From NCBI RefSeq assembly GCF_001435445.1, contig NZ_AZDH01000020.1:1-64000 (forward strand): a DNA stretch of 64,000 nt. The letters run 5' to 3'. Under the pieces are notes generated by a model that was given only the letters and a program-made list of their open reading frames with translations, ran no database searches and was not told the DNA's origin. This document shows, piece after piece, positions 34,704-42,367 of the stretch. This stretch comes from Companilactobacillus kimchii DSM 13961 = JCM 10707 (GTDB lineage: Bacteria > Bacillota > Bacilli > Lactobacillales > Lactobacillaceae). Within the stretch, counting starts at the first letter, position 1. Each line of letters starts with the position of its first letter. A program made the position numbers and the translations under genes.

Positions 34704-34709
34704 GTCTAC

Positions 34710-35585
34710 TCATTTTGCAAATCTTATTGAAACCCAAACACTAGTCAAAATCAAAGCTGTACCTGCAGCAAAGCCCCAAGTTAGACCTTCTCCTAAAATC
34801 AACCAGCCTAATAATGTACCAACGATTGGTTGTAACAAGTAAATCAATCCTGAAACACTGGGACTGACCATTGTTAAACCTTTATTCCACATGACAAAAG
34901 CCATGGCTGTGGATAACGCTCCAACATAGAATAAACAGGCAATGATCTTAGGATTGAAGAAATTAACGTTTGATAACGATGCTAAATCTCCCATCACAAA
35001 TGGTGTTAAACAAATCATAGCAACAATGGTTGAGATTATCGTTATCTGTAAAGCTGAATAGTCTGACAACAATTTAATCATGACAGACATAAATGACCAA
35101 CTTAATGCGGCTAGTATCAAGAATAAGACGCCAATTAAAATATGTTTGCCGGTCAAATGGACACCGACAATCATCACTACTCCAAGTGTCGCCATCACCA
35201 AAGAAATGACTTTAACGCGATCTAATTTTTCCTTTAAAATTAACCAGGCAAATATCACCATAAAAGTTGGTGTTGAAGATGTCACCACTGCCCCTGTTTG
35301 GGCGCTGGAAAACCACGTTCCAGTTTCTTGGGCCACTAATGAAAGAGCGTACCCTGTCAACCCTGACAAGATAAACCATTTCAAATCTTTCCTTTTCAAA
35401 TGCCACTTTTCTCGCTTGATCAATGAGAAACCGACTAAAAAGATTAACGCGACTAAATATCTTAGCCAAACCAATTGGAGTGGATGAATCTGTCCCACTA
35501 CCATTTTCACTGCAACGAAAGTCCCACCCCAAATGCTGGCGGCGACTCCTAAAAGAATAGAACCTAATACTTTGTTAGAATTCAT
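34710..35585 (-). CDS. EamA/DMT-family transporter (paralogue 1)
   Basis: The 291-residue inner-membrane protein has ten hydrophobic helices in two EamA repeats (start LGVAASIWGGTFVAVKMVVG; repeat start LFLILAALSWSFMSVMIKLL; conserved LLQPIVGTLLGWLILGE). DMT transporters export metabolites, amino acids or drugs; the substrate is unknown. It is the first of three close paralogues on the same strand in 6 kb. AAAGGA precedes the ATG. A TATAAT (minus strand, 35673-35678) is the likely -10. Confidence 0.88.
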   Translation of the reverse strand: MNSNKVLGSILLGVAASIWGGTFVAVKMVVGQIHPLQLVWLRYLVALIFLVGFSLIKREKWHLKRKDLKWFILSGLTGYALSLVAQETGTWFSSAQTGAVVTSSTPTFMVIFAWLILKEKLDRVKVISLVMATLGVVMIVGVHLTGKHILIGVLFLILAALSWSFMSVMIKLLSDYSALQITIISTIVAMICLTPFVMGDLASLSNVNFFNPKIIACLFYVGALSTAMAFVMWNKGLTMVSPSVSGLIYLLQPIVGTLLGWLILGEGLTWGFAAGTALILTSVWVSIRFAK

Positions 35586-35708
35586 AATACTTAGTCCTTT
35601 TAGCTATTGGTCTCTCCGGAACGAAATTTATAATTAAATAAATTCTTTTGAAATCTTATTTTTGTAAAAAATTATAGCATTATCGAATCCAATTGGAACT
35701 GAAAATAC

Positions 35709-35740
35709 TAAAAAAGGCAAATCCATTTTGGATTTACCTT
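35709..35740 (-). terminator. Terminator T1, shared with EamA paralogues
   Basis: GGTAAATCC-AAAAT-GGATTTGCC followed by T6 on the minus strand. The arm includes the TAA of the RES gene. Nearly the same hairpin follows EamA paralogues 2 and 3. Confidence 0.88.
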
Positions 35741-36846
35741 TCTAATTTATCTAATTGCGTATAATTAATTCCCTTTACTACATAATTTATAGTTTCTTCT
35801 TCAAGCAAATGAACCTTTTCATCATCAAACAAAACTAAATCTTTTGTATCATTGTCAATTGTACTTTCGTATATAATTCCATCAACATTATCCATATCCT
35901 TGATCAAATCACTCATGTACTCCGTTGGTACATAAGCAATTTCAGATCTATTTTTATTGCTGATTTCCCTCATAACAATATCAATTTGTTTTAAAATATC
36001 GAAATTCATTAAATAAGTAATTTTATCCTCAAAAGAAAATATACTTAACACAGAAATTTGAGACAAATCTACTAATTTTAATTCTTCCGAGATTTCAAAT
36101 GAAGCAACCGTACAAACATCATTTAAAGAAGCCTTTATTTCACCCAGTGCCACCTTATAATCTTGACATAAATAAAGGTATCCTATTCCAGAAGCATTCA
36201 GTCTCCCTGGGGTCGACAATCCTAATGGTACGGCTCCCATATTCTCATTAGAAATCGGCTTACCACTATCACTAATTCTTGCTCTATAAAATCGTTTACT
36301 TTTTCCAATATTTACAATTAAATTATTAAAAAATGCTTCTAATATCTTTTTGTTTGCCATATTAGAATGGAATCTATTAATATATTTAATTCTATTTTCA
36401 AAGGCCTTCCATCCTTTTCCACCAAAGATACCATTATTCTTTTTCAACTTATCATCCAATAAATATTCCGGTATTACAAGATCCTCAAATAACTCATTAT
36501 TTTTGCCGTAATATTCAGCTAGCAAAGACTTTAATAATTTAGATATTTTATTTACTTCTAAATTGAAGATATTGGTATTAAAAAATAATTGTTCACTCAA
36601 TTTTCTAGCATCATCAGAATACCTTTGATAATCTTTCTGTTTTCGATCATATACTGTGTAAAGATCTAACAAATCATTAAAATCTGCAATTATGTTTTTC
36701 GAATAGTCATTGTTTTTTAACGCTTTATCAATATCAAGAACGTAGACATCGTTTGACTGACAAAAATCACACTGGCCTTTTTCATTTATGGCCTTAATAC
36801 GTTCTTTTATATCAACATCTTTAAAACAGTTTTCGCAACATTTCAT
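35734..36846 (-). CDS. RES-domain protein (NAD-degrading toxin fold) with zinc-ribbon N-terminus
   Basis: The 370-residue protein begins with two CXXC pairs (C4/C7 and C26/C29), probably a zinc ribbon, followed by a helical region (about 45-180) like the HEPN/RES N-terminal domain. A RES domain follows from about 183: RFYRARI, STPGRLNASGIGYLYLCQDY, and VALGEIKAS with the conserved glutamate, then SFEISEELKLVDLS and DGIIYESTIDND. Other RES proteins break down NAD+ and act as toxins. It overlaps the sce7725 gene by one base (ATGA-type coupling). In this operon it is the likely effector; that role is inference. Confidence 0.78.
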   Translation of the reverse strand: MKCCENCFKDVDIKERIKAINEKGQCDFCQSNDVYVLDIDKALKNNDYSKNIIADFNDLLDLYTVYDRKQKDYQRYSDDARKLSEQLFFNTNIFNLEVNKISKLLKSLLAEYYGKNNELFEDLVIPEYLLDDKLKKNNGIFGGKGWKAFENRIKYINRFHSNMANKKILEAFFNNLIVNIGKSKRFYRARISDSGKPISNENMGAVPLGLSTPGRLNASGIGYLYLCQDYKVALGEIKASLNDVCTVASFEISEELKLVDLSQISVLSIFSFEDKITYLMNFDILKQIDIVMREISNKNRSEIAYVPTEYMSDLIKDMDNVDGIIYESTIDNDTKDLVLFDDEKVHLLEEETINYVVKGINYTQLDKLER

Positions 36847-37757
36847 TAATCTTTATCCAAATACCTTCCCATGATTTCAAAATGATGTTTTATAGATAAT
36901 TTCTTTATATATCCCAAGCCTGAATACTTATCGATTTTATACAATTCTTCAAACTCCCTTAGAGCTTCAGAATCATTCTTCGTTTTATCAAAGCTAGGAT
37001 TAGAAACAAACTTAACCAATTTTTCCAAAGCTTCATGAGCTTTTAACGCTGGATTTTGTATATTATCATTAGAATCTGAAACAAAGTGATGAACACGTAA
37101 TTCATTATTCTCATCAAAATACACTAAGTGAATTGCTACTGCTTTGGCTGCAAAGCCAGCGCTACTGTAATCACTTCCAATTACTGAATAATCGCTAAAC
37201 CCATAATATCCGTCTTCTTTATAATACAAATGCTCCGTTGAAAATAATTCATCAGTCTTGGATAAATAATCTACATTTCTATCTTGTTTATTGAACTGGT
37301 CATGCATTTCCACTAAAAAGTCTGTACTGTTTCTCAATTTTCTAACAGCCGATCTATTATTTGGTTCAATCACTAAATACGTATTACCATCAATCAATGA
37401 TGAATCGTTAAAGTCTGATTTTTCACCTATAATGGCCATTTTATTAATATTGGAATAATCAGAAAGAGATTCATTATCTGAACCTTCCAATACTAAAGCC
37501 GGAACGAAATTATCCTTTGACTTTATTTCACTTATATCAGCATCCTTGAATCCTTCGTAATCAGCAACTGACGAATTTTGGATAACAGCAATTTTCCTAT
37601 TACTGTCAGAAAAAGACTCCAATAATATTCTAAATGTAGATGAAGGACTTACCGGCTCTATGATTGGCAATATTTTCTTACTTAAAACGCCGTCATTCAA
37701 AAGTTCTCTTAAAGCCAACAATTCATTTTGCTTACCCCTCAGTATGGGAAAATACAT
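36846..37757 (-). CDS. sce7725-family protein
   Basis: The 303-residue protein opens with MYFPILRGKQNELLALRELL and ILPIIEPVSPSS, the signature of the sce7725 family (named after a Sorangium gene beside an sce7726 gene) and related to beta-family proteins. The predicted fold is alternating beta/alpha, with repeated xxVIEPN and GSDYSSAGFAAKAVAIHLVY segments, compatible with a TIM barrel. The biochemical role is not known. It is the middle gene of the operon, 15 bases after the sce7726 gene and overlapping the RES gene. Confidence 0.78.
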   Translation of the reverse strand: MYFPILRGKQNELLALRELLNDGVLSKKILPIIEPVSPSSTFRILLESFSDSNRKIAVIQNSSVADYEGFKDADISEIKSKDNFVPALVLEGSDNESLSDYSNINKMAIIGEKSDFNDSSLIDGNTYLVIEPNNRSAVRKLRNSTDFLVEMHDQFNKQDRNVDYLSKTDELFSTEHLYYKEDGYYGFSDYSVIGSDYSSAGFAAKAVAIHLVYFDENNELRVHHFVSDSNDNIQNPALKAHEALEKLVKFVSNPSFDKTKNDSEALREFEELYKIDKYSGLGYIKKLSIKHHFEIMGRYLDKD

Positions 37758-37772
37758 AATACACGCTTCCTC

Positions 37773-38624
37773 TCAATATTTAGTATTCAAGAATTCTTGC
37801 AACACATTATATTCCTTGATTTTATAGTCTGAAAAATACACTAGGGCTTTAAGTTCCTTAGGAATGTCTTTGAAGTAACTATAATTTTCTTGATTAATTG
37901 AAGTTCTCTTTTTTAACTCATCTAACATAAACTTCTGAGTTTGTTTTACTTCAATGGTTTTAAAAAGTTCAAAACACTCTTGATAATATTTTGACTGACC
38001 AACCTTTGGTAAATAACCAAAGTTCTTCTTTATAATATTCTCAAACTCACTTTTTCGAAGTATCCTAAATATTTCTTGGCTATTCAACTTATCATTGTAT
38101 TCACTTGGTGACTTCTCAACATGGAGTGTACCCCGACTAGTCAAAAGTATTATTCCCGTTGGCGTATCACTAAGTAACTCCTTCAAATCATCCAGATGAC
38201 TTAAATCAGTAACAACATTACAATAAGAAAACGCCATATAGTAAGCATTAAGTTGATCTTTCAATCGATTTAGATTATCAAGTCCGGTCTTTATTTCATA
38301 CACCTGTCCAATACCATTTATTATCAATAAATCTAATATATTATTAGATATTGGTAATTCTCTTATAGCTGTTGAAGTTCTCACACTATGCCTACCAAGC
38401 AATATCTTATTTATTAATGTATTTTTATAAAAATATTCATTTCTATGAGACTTATACATATACTTGTACATATTCTTAATAGCATCTAAATTTGTCTTAA
38501 TTTCACCATTACTTATACTTAATGAATTAATAGTTTCTTTGTATAAGTCACCATTTTTATTATTCACAGCTTTTCTTAAAGAATTAACTGTGAATATCTT
38601 GTTTAAAAGGACATCTGCTGTCAT
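37773..38624 (-). CDS. sce7726-family protein, PD-(D/E)XK nuclease-like
   Basis: I place the start at the ATG at 38624 (GGTGG upstream), 283 residues; an open frame continues to a TTG at 38657, almost on the -10 box. The central block ELPISNNILDLLIING and QVYEIKTGLDNLNRLKDQLN has an aspartate (about D98) followed by E-x-K (about E110, K112). This is a PD-(D/E)XK-type nuclease pattern and the hallmark of sce7726 proteins. It is the first gene of the three-gene operon. Nuclease activity is inferred from the motif only. A TATACT box (38661-38666, minus strand) is the likely promoter -10. Confidence 0.75.
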   Translation of the reverse strand: MTADVLLNKIFTVNSLRKAVNNKNGDLYKETINSLSISNGEIKTNLDAIKNMYKYMYKSHRNEYFYKNTLINKILLGRHSVRTSTAIRELPISNNILDLLIINGIGQVYEIKTGLDNLNRLKDQLNAYYMAFSYCNVVTDLSHLDDLKELLSDTPTGIILLTSRGTLHVEKSPSEYNDKLNSQEIFRILRKSEFENIIKKNFGYLPKVGQSKYYQECFELFKTIEVKQTQKFMLDELKKRTSINQENYSYFKDIPKELKALVYFSDYKIKEYNVLQEFLNTKY

Positions 38625-38713
38625 TTTTGCACTACCACCAATACTCAACATTAACAAAAGTATAGCATGAGTTTAACCATCATTGTTATTGCTGTATATT
38701 TAAAATTACGTAT

Positions 38714-38745
38714 AAAAAAAGGCAAATCCGTTTTGGACTTACCTT
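38714..38745 (-). terminator. Terminator T2 of EamA paralogue 2
   Basis: GGTAAGTCC-AAAAC-GGATTTGCC followed by T7 on the minus strand; a near copy of T1 and T3. Confidence 0.88.
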
Positions 38746-38753
38746 ATTAATTA

Positions 38754-39632
38754 TTATTTACTCTCAAATTTGACTGAAATCCAGACACTGCCGATAATCA
38801 GTATTGCTCCTATAAAGAATCCAATTGAAACTGATTCCTTCAAAAATAGCCACCCTAGCAGAGTCCCAACAATTGGCTGTAATAGGAAAAATAGTCCTGA
38901 AGAACTTGAATTAACCAAGGTTAATCCTCTATTCCACATAACGAAAGCCAACGCTGTCGAAATAACTCCTAAATATAGCAAACTGAGAATTATTTTAGGT
39001 TCTAAGAAATCAATATTTACTAGGCTTGCAGTATTGGTAAAAACTACTGGTGTCAGACAGATAATTGCAATAATTGTTGACATAATTGTAATCTGCAATG
39101 AACTGTAATGATTAACCTTTTGTATCAAGACTGACATTAGGGCCCATGTTAAGGCTGCAATAATCAACGATAATACTCCCAGCAAGATACTGTTACCTTC
39201 CAAATGAATTCCAACAATCATGACCACACCGATTGTTGCCATCACTAAAGATACAATTTTAACACGAGTTATTTTTTCCTTAAAAATCAACCAAGCAAAA
39301 ATTACCATAAACGATGGAGTCGCCGAAGTAATCACTGCTCCGGTTTGAGCACTGGATAACCAAGTACCGGTTTCTTGAGCAACTATTGAAATAGTATTGC
39401 CAATCAGATCTATTATGACGATTAGTCCTATATCTCTTTTATGAATGCTCCACTTTTCTCTTTTTAAAATAGAAAATAATATTAAAAATACTATTGCCAC
39501 TAAATATCTCAACCAGACTAACTGTAGAGGATGAATAACACTAACTACATCCTTTACCACTACAAACATTCCACCCCAGATACAAGCAGATAAACTAAGT
39601 AAAATTGATCCTAAAATCTTCTTTGAATTCAT
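38754..39632 (-). CDS. EamA/DMT-family transporter (paralogue 2)
   Basis: The 292-residue membrane protein has ten helices, two EamA repeats and the same landmarks as paralogue 1 (LSACIWGGMFVVVKDVV, ETGTWLSSAQTGAVITSATP, FLLQPIVGTLLGWLF). The substrate is unknown; drug or metabolite efflux is likely. AAGGAA lies nine bases before the ATG. The leader has a 15-codon upstream ORF and mutually exclusive hairpins, one of which covers this ribosome site, so translation appears to be switched on by ribosome stalling. Confidence 0.87.
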   Translation of the reverse strand: MNSKKILGSILLSLSACIWGGMFVVVKDVVSVIHPLQLVWLRYLVAIVFLILFSILKREKWSIHKRDIGLIVIIDLIGNTISIVAQETGTWLSSAQTGAVITSATPSFMVIFAWLIFKEKITRVKIVSLVMATIGVVMIVGIHLEGNSILLGVLSLIIAALTWALMSVLIQKVNHYSSLQITIMSTIIAIICLTPVVFTNTASLVNIDFLEPKIILSLLYLGVISTALAFVMWNRGLTLVNSSSSGLFFLLQPIVGTLLGWLFLKESVSIGFFIGAILIIGSVWISVKFESK

Positions 39633-39639
39633 AATATTT

Positions 39640-39738
39640 CCTTCCGTTATTTAATTTCACTCGAAATTAATCAACGGAACTATCCGTTGATTAACGGATA
39701 GCTGGAACATCACATTCATTTAATGGTGAATAAATCAT
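39640..39738 (-). promoter_or_regulatory. Translational attenuator-like leader of EamA paralogue 2
   Basis: Four segments can pair in two ways. Segment 1 CTATCCGTT pairs with segment 2 AACGGATAG; segment 3 TTCCGTT pairs with segment 4 AACGGAA, next to the ribosome site, around an inner TTAATTTC/GAAATTAA stem. In the alternative fold segments 2 and 3 form a 10-bp stem (AATCAACGGA / TCCGTTGATT), freeing segment 4. A leader ORF ends inside segment 1. This is the layout of erm/cat translational attenuators. Confidence 0.7.
39691..39738 (-). CDS. Leader peptide MIYSPLNECDVPAIR
   Basis: The 15-codon ORF has a strong ribosome site (GAAGGTG, five bases before the ATG). Its last codons (Pro-Ala-Ile-Arg) and TAA lie in the first arm of the attenuator. 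A ribosome stalled there would break hairpin 1:2 and expose the EamA ribosome site. The stalling signal is unknown. Confidence 0.65.
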   Translation of the reverse strand: MIYSPLNECDVPAIR

Positions 39739-39779
39739 TTTTACACCTTCTTTTTTTACAATCCAAATATTATATCACT

Positions 39780-39811
39780 AAAAAAAGGCAAATCCATTTT
39801 GGATTTACCTT
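39780..39811 (-). terminator. Terminator T3 of EamA paralogue 3
   Basis: GGTAAATCC-AAAAT-GGATTTGCC then T6 on the minus strand. It is identical to T1 in its core and shares the following AT-rich stop region with T2. Confidence 0.88.
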
Positions 39812-39812
39812 A

Positions 39813-40763
39813 TTAATTATTATTCAATTTTAATTTTGCGTTCAATTTTGCAGGTCGTGTTCTTTCTAAACGAGTCTCATTCGATGATGATCCATCAAAT
39901 TTAACTGAGATCCAAACACTGGCTAAAATCATGGCTGAACCTATGATAAAACCAACTGAAATTTGTTCACCGAGTAACAACCAACCTAAAAATGAGCCTA
40001 CAATTGGTTGAATCAAGTAGAACAAACCAGATGAACCGGCACTAACGATTTGGAGACCACGATTCCACATTACATAGGCTACAGCTGTTGAAACCGCACC
40101 GATGTAAAGTAGACTAAGAATAATTGTTGGGTCAGCAAAGTTAATACTTGTAAGTGATGACATATCACTCAAAATAAATGGTGTCAGAGCAACGACTGCT
40201 ACTACGGTTGACATAATAGTAATTTGTAAAGAACTGTAAGTTTTAACTTTTTTAACTAAGACTGACATCAAGGCCCAGGCGATTGAATCAAGGACTAGAA
40301 GCAAAACTCCTAAAATAACATTAGTTCCTGACATCTTCAAACCGACGATCATAACTACTCCAAGAATAGCAATCACTACGGAAAGAACCTTGATTTTATC
40401 CAATTTTTCTTTAAGAATCAACCATCCAAAGATAATCATAAATGCAGGAATAGTTGAAGTGATAACCGAACCTGTTTGGGCATTTGATAAACCTGTACCC
40501 ATTTCTTGAGCAACTAACGAAATGGTATTTCCAATGATTCCGATCCAAAAGATTAATTTCAAATCAGACCAATTGATGTGCCATTTCTCTTTTTTCATTA
40601 TTGAAAATCCAATTAAGAATACTAATGCGATTAGATATTCCAACCAAACTAGTTGAATTGGATGTACCTCATTCACAATAATTTTTACAACTACAAACAT
40701 TGCTCCCCAAATAATTGAAGCAATGGTTAAAAACATGGATCCGAGAACCCTTTTAGACTTCAT
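39813..40763 (-). CDS. EamA/DMT-family transporter (paralogue 3)
   Basis: The 316-residue protein has ten helices and two EamA repeats. It is longer than its paralogues by a basic C-terminal tail (SSNETRLERTRPAKLNAKLK). The landmarks are MFLTIASIIWGAMFVVVKII, EMGTGLSNAQTGSVITSTIP and LIQPIVGSFLGWLL. AAGGGA lies before the ATG, but an upstream inverted repeat can pair with it. A LacI-family regulator diverges from it. The substrate is unknown. Confidence 0.87.
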   Translation of the reverse strand: MKSKRVLGSMFLTIASIIWGAMFVVVKIIVNEVHPIQLVWLEYLIALVFLIGFSIMKKEKWHINWSDLKLIFWIGIIGNTISLVAQEMGTGLSNAQTGSVITSTIPAFMIIFGWLILKEKLDKIKVLSVVIAILGVVMIVGLKMSGTNVILGVLLLVLDSIAWALMSVLVKKVKTYSSLQITIMSTVVAVVALTPFILSDMSSLTSINFADPTIILSLLYIGAVSTAVAYVMWNRGLQIVSAGSSGLFYLIQPIVGSFLGWLLLGEQISVGFIIGSAMILASVWISVKFDGSSSNETRLERTRPAKLNAKLKLNNN

Positions 40764-40764
40764 G

Positions 40765-40839
40765 AGTAATATTTCCCTTCGCTTTGATTTCTTATGAATT
40801 CATTGCTACGCTACCCTCGCGAATAGCCGAAATATTACT
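40765..40839 (-). promoter_or_regulatory. Inverted repeat able to hide the ribosome site of EamA paralogue 3
   Basis: AGTAATATTTCCCTTCGC (40765-40782) and GCGAATAGCCGAAATATTACT's arms (40819-40839) are inverted. In the mRNA the 11-base AGTAATATTTC and TTCGC pair with GCGAA-GG-GAAATATTACT, which holds the AAGGGA ribosome site and ends two bases before the ATG. A local alternative stem (GGCTATTCGC with GCGTAGC) uses the upstream arm. Confidence 0.6.
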
Positions 40840-40927
40840 GCTGTCAACTAACGATAAATACTCACCTTCCTTATGGTTAACACAATTCAGTATAACAACG
40901 CTAAATAATAAAACAACCAATCTAGCG

Positions 40928-40942
40928 TAGTAAACGTTTTCA
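40928..40942. promoter_or_regulatory. LacI/CcpA-type operator
   Basis: TAGTAAACGTTTTCA matches the cre consensus (WTGNAANCGNWNNCW) with one mismatch and lies between divergent EamA3 and LacI genes. It may be the site of the adjacent LacI regulator or of CcpA. Confidence 0.5.
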
Positions 40943-41012
40943 AGGTAAAATTAACTTAAAATGTCCGGAAAACGATTAGTATATCTTTATACAAATAGAA
41001 AGGTGACACTTA

Positions 41013-41969
41013 ATGACAACAATTTATGACCTAGCAAAAAAGACTGGGATCTCCAAATCGACTATTTCTCGAGTCGTGAGCGGCAACGGTTACGTAAGTG
41101 AAGTCAAACGCAAAATAGTTCTCGATGCAATGCACGAAACGAATTACATCCCTAATCAAGTCGCCAAGAATTTACGAGAAAAACGAACAAATACGATTGG
41201 ATTTCTTACTAAAGAATACTTCCCTTTAGTTGGAGATTTCCTTAATTCATTTACAAAAATTGCTGCGGAACATGGTTACAGCGTCAATGTTTACTTCACT
41301 CAAACAGCAGACAATGAGTTAAAGACTCTCAGATTGCTAACAACCCACGCCTTAGATGCTGTCTTCATTCTCACTAGAATCAATTCATGGGATACCATCA
41401 GTTCTTATGCAAAATTTGGTCCCATATCGACTTGGCATCGGGTCAACCGCCCTAATATCTATTCCAACTTCATTGACCACTACCCTATTTATTATCACGT
41501 AATGAACCATCTTTACGAAAACGGCCATAAAAATATCGGACACGTCTTATCTAGTTTGAGAAACGCCAATACACGGGCTCGGACTAGAGCTATTGATGAT
41601 TTCAAAGCTTCTCATCCTGACAGTAATCAAGATTTTCAATTGTTCTACCATACCCAAACTGGAACTGGCGAAGATGCAGCTCAAAAATGGTTGGCTGCTA
41701 AAAATAAACCCTCCACTGTTATTTTTTATGCCGACTTTGTGGCTGCAGAATTTATTTCCACTTTACGGAAAAACGGCAAGAAGGTTCCTGATGACTGCCT
41801 CGTAGTCGGAAGTGACAACAGTGAAATTGCCCATATGATGAATATGCCCACCATTGACCTCTGCTTTAGAAATCAAGCACATAATGCTTTTATCTATTTA
41901 TACAATGAATTAAATCCTGATCGTCTACCTTACGAAACTCAAAATCCACATTGGGTCGATGCTTATTGA
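41013..41969 (+). CDS. LacI-family transcriptional regulator
   Basis: The 318-residue protein has the LacI HTH (TIYDLAKKTGISKSTISRVV) with hinge region NYIPNQVAKNLREKRTNTIG, then a periplasmic-binding-like sensor domain with VVGSDNSEIAHMMNMPTIDL. It lacks an enzyme-specific signature, so the sugar ligand is unknown. GAAAGGTGA precedes the ATG. It diverges from EamA paralogue 3 and is followed by no sugar gene on its strand. Confidence 0.88.
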   Translation: MTTIYDLAKKTGISKSTISRVVSGNGYVSEVKRKIVLDAMHETNYIPNQVAKNLREKRTNTIGFLTKEYFPLVGDFLNSFTKIAAEHGYSVNVYFTQTADNELKTLRLLTTHALDAVFILTRINSWDTISSYAKFGPISTWHRVNRPNIYSNFIDHYPIYYHVMNHLYENGHKNIGHVLSSLRNANTRARTRAIDDFKASHPDSNQDFQLFYHTQTGTGEDAAQKWLAAKNKPSTVIFYADFVAAEFISTLRKNGKKVPDDCLVVGSDNSEIAHMMNMPTIDLCFRNQAHNAFIYLYNELNPDRLPYETQNPHWVDAY

Positions 41970-41986
41970 TTTTTTCAAATTTATGC

Positions 41987-42017
41987 TTGACCTGGGACCA
42001 ATCCCACATCGTATTAT
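41987..42017 (+). promoter_or_regulatory. Promoter with 19-base spacer containing a dyad (MerR-type layout)
   Basis: TTGACC and TATTAT are 19 bases apart, with TGGGACCAATCCCA in the spacer. MerR-family activators use such overlong spacers with a central dyad. Confidence 0.45.
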
Positions 42018-42276
42018 ATAAATGTACTAAGGAAGAGGTCATGACAAGCCCTAGTTTTCAGTGATTCAGTGGAATAATCATTGTAAGCAGGTTATCGTTA
42101 TAACGTGACTTCCGATAGTTGCAGATAACCATAAGAATAAATACCCCTTTATTCTAAAAATTCAAAAAGTTACTAAGTAGATTAATACCATCTGTAGCTA
42201 TCAAAATCCATTAATATATATAAAATAATCAGGCATTAATGTATACAGCCAATACATCGATACCTGATTATTTTTA
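42018..42276 (+). ncRNA. Candidate structured leader RNA or small RNA
   Basis: From the promoter to a strong terminator at 42224-42276 there is a transcript of about 250 bases. It starts with a 7-codon ORF (MTSPSFQ, 42041-42064) preceded by GGAAGAGG. It then has an arm pair GGTTATC (42090-42096) / GATAACC (42124-42130), an inner palindrome CGTTATAACG, and AGAATAAA / TTTATTCT. I do not recognise a known riboswitch. It could be a small RNA or an attenuator for the UvrA-like gene. Confidence 0.4.
42224..42276 (+). terminator. Terminator upstream of the UvrA-like gene
   Basis: AATAATCAGG and CCTGATTATT close a two-part stem with inner ATGTAT / ATACAT, followed by TTTTTATT. Confidence 0.85.
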
Positions 42277-42367
42277 TTGAAAATTTTCGTAGTTAAAGTT
42301 GTCTATTGAATGTTTTGTGGATTATTTCTATATAATGGAATTATTAAATTTACTGTTGGAGGTTTTT

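Noticed and set aside
35586-35700. An attenuator in the leader of EamA paralogue 1
   Set aside because: The leader has a -10 box and ribosome site but no leader ORF with ribosome site and no competing hairpins like those of paralogues 2 and 3.
38625-38657. TTG at 38657 as the start of the sce7726 gene
   Set aside because: It lies within a few bases of the -10 box and has no ribosome site; the ATG at 38624 is better placed.
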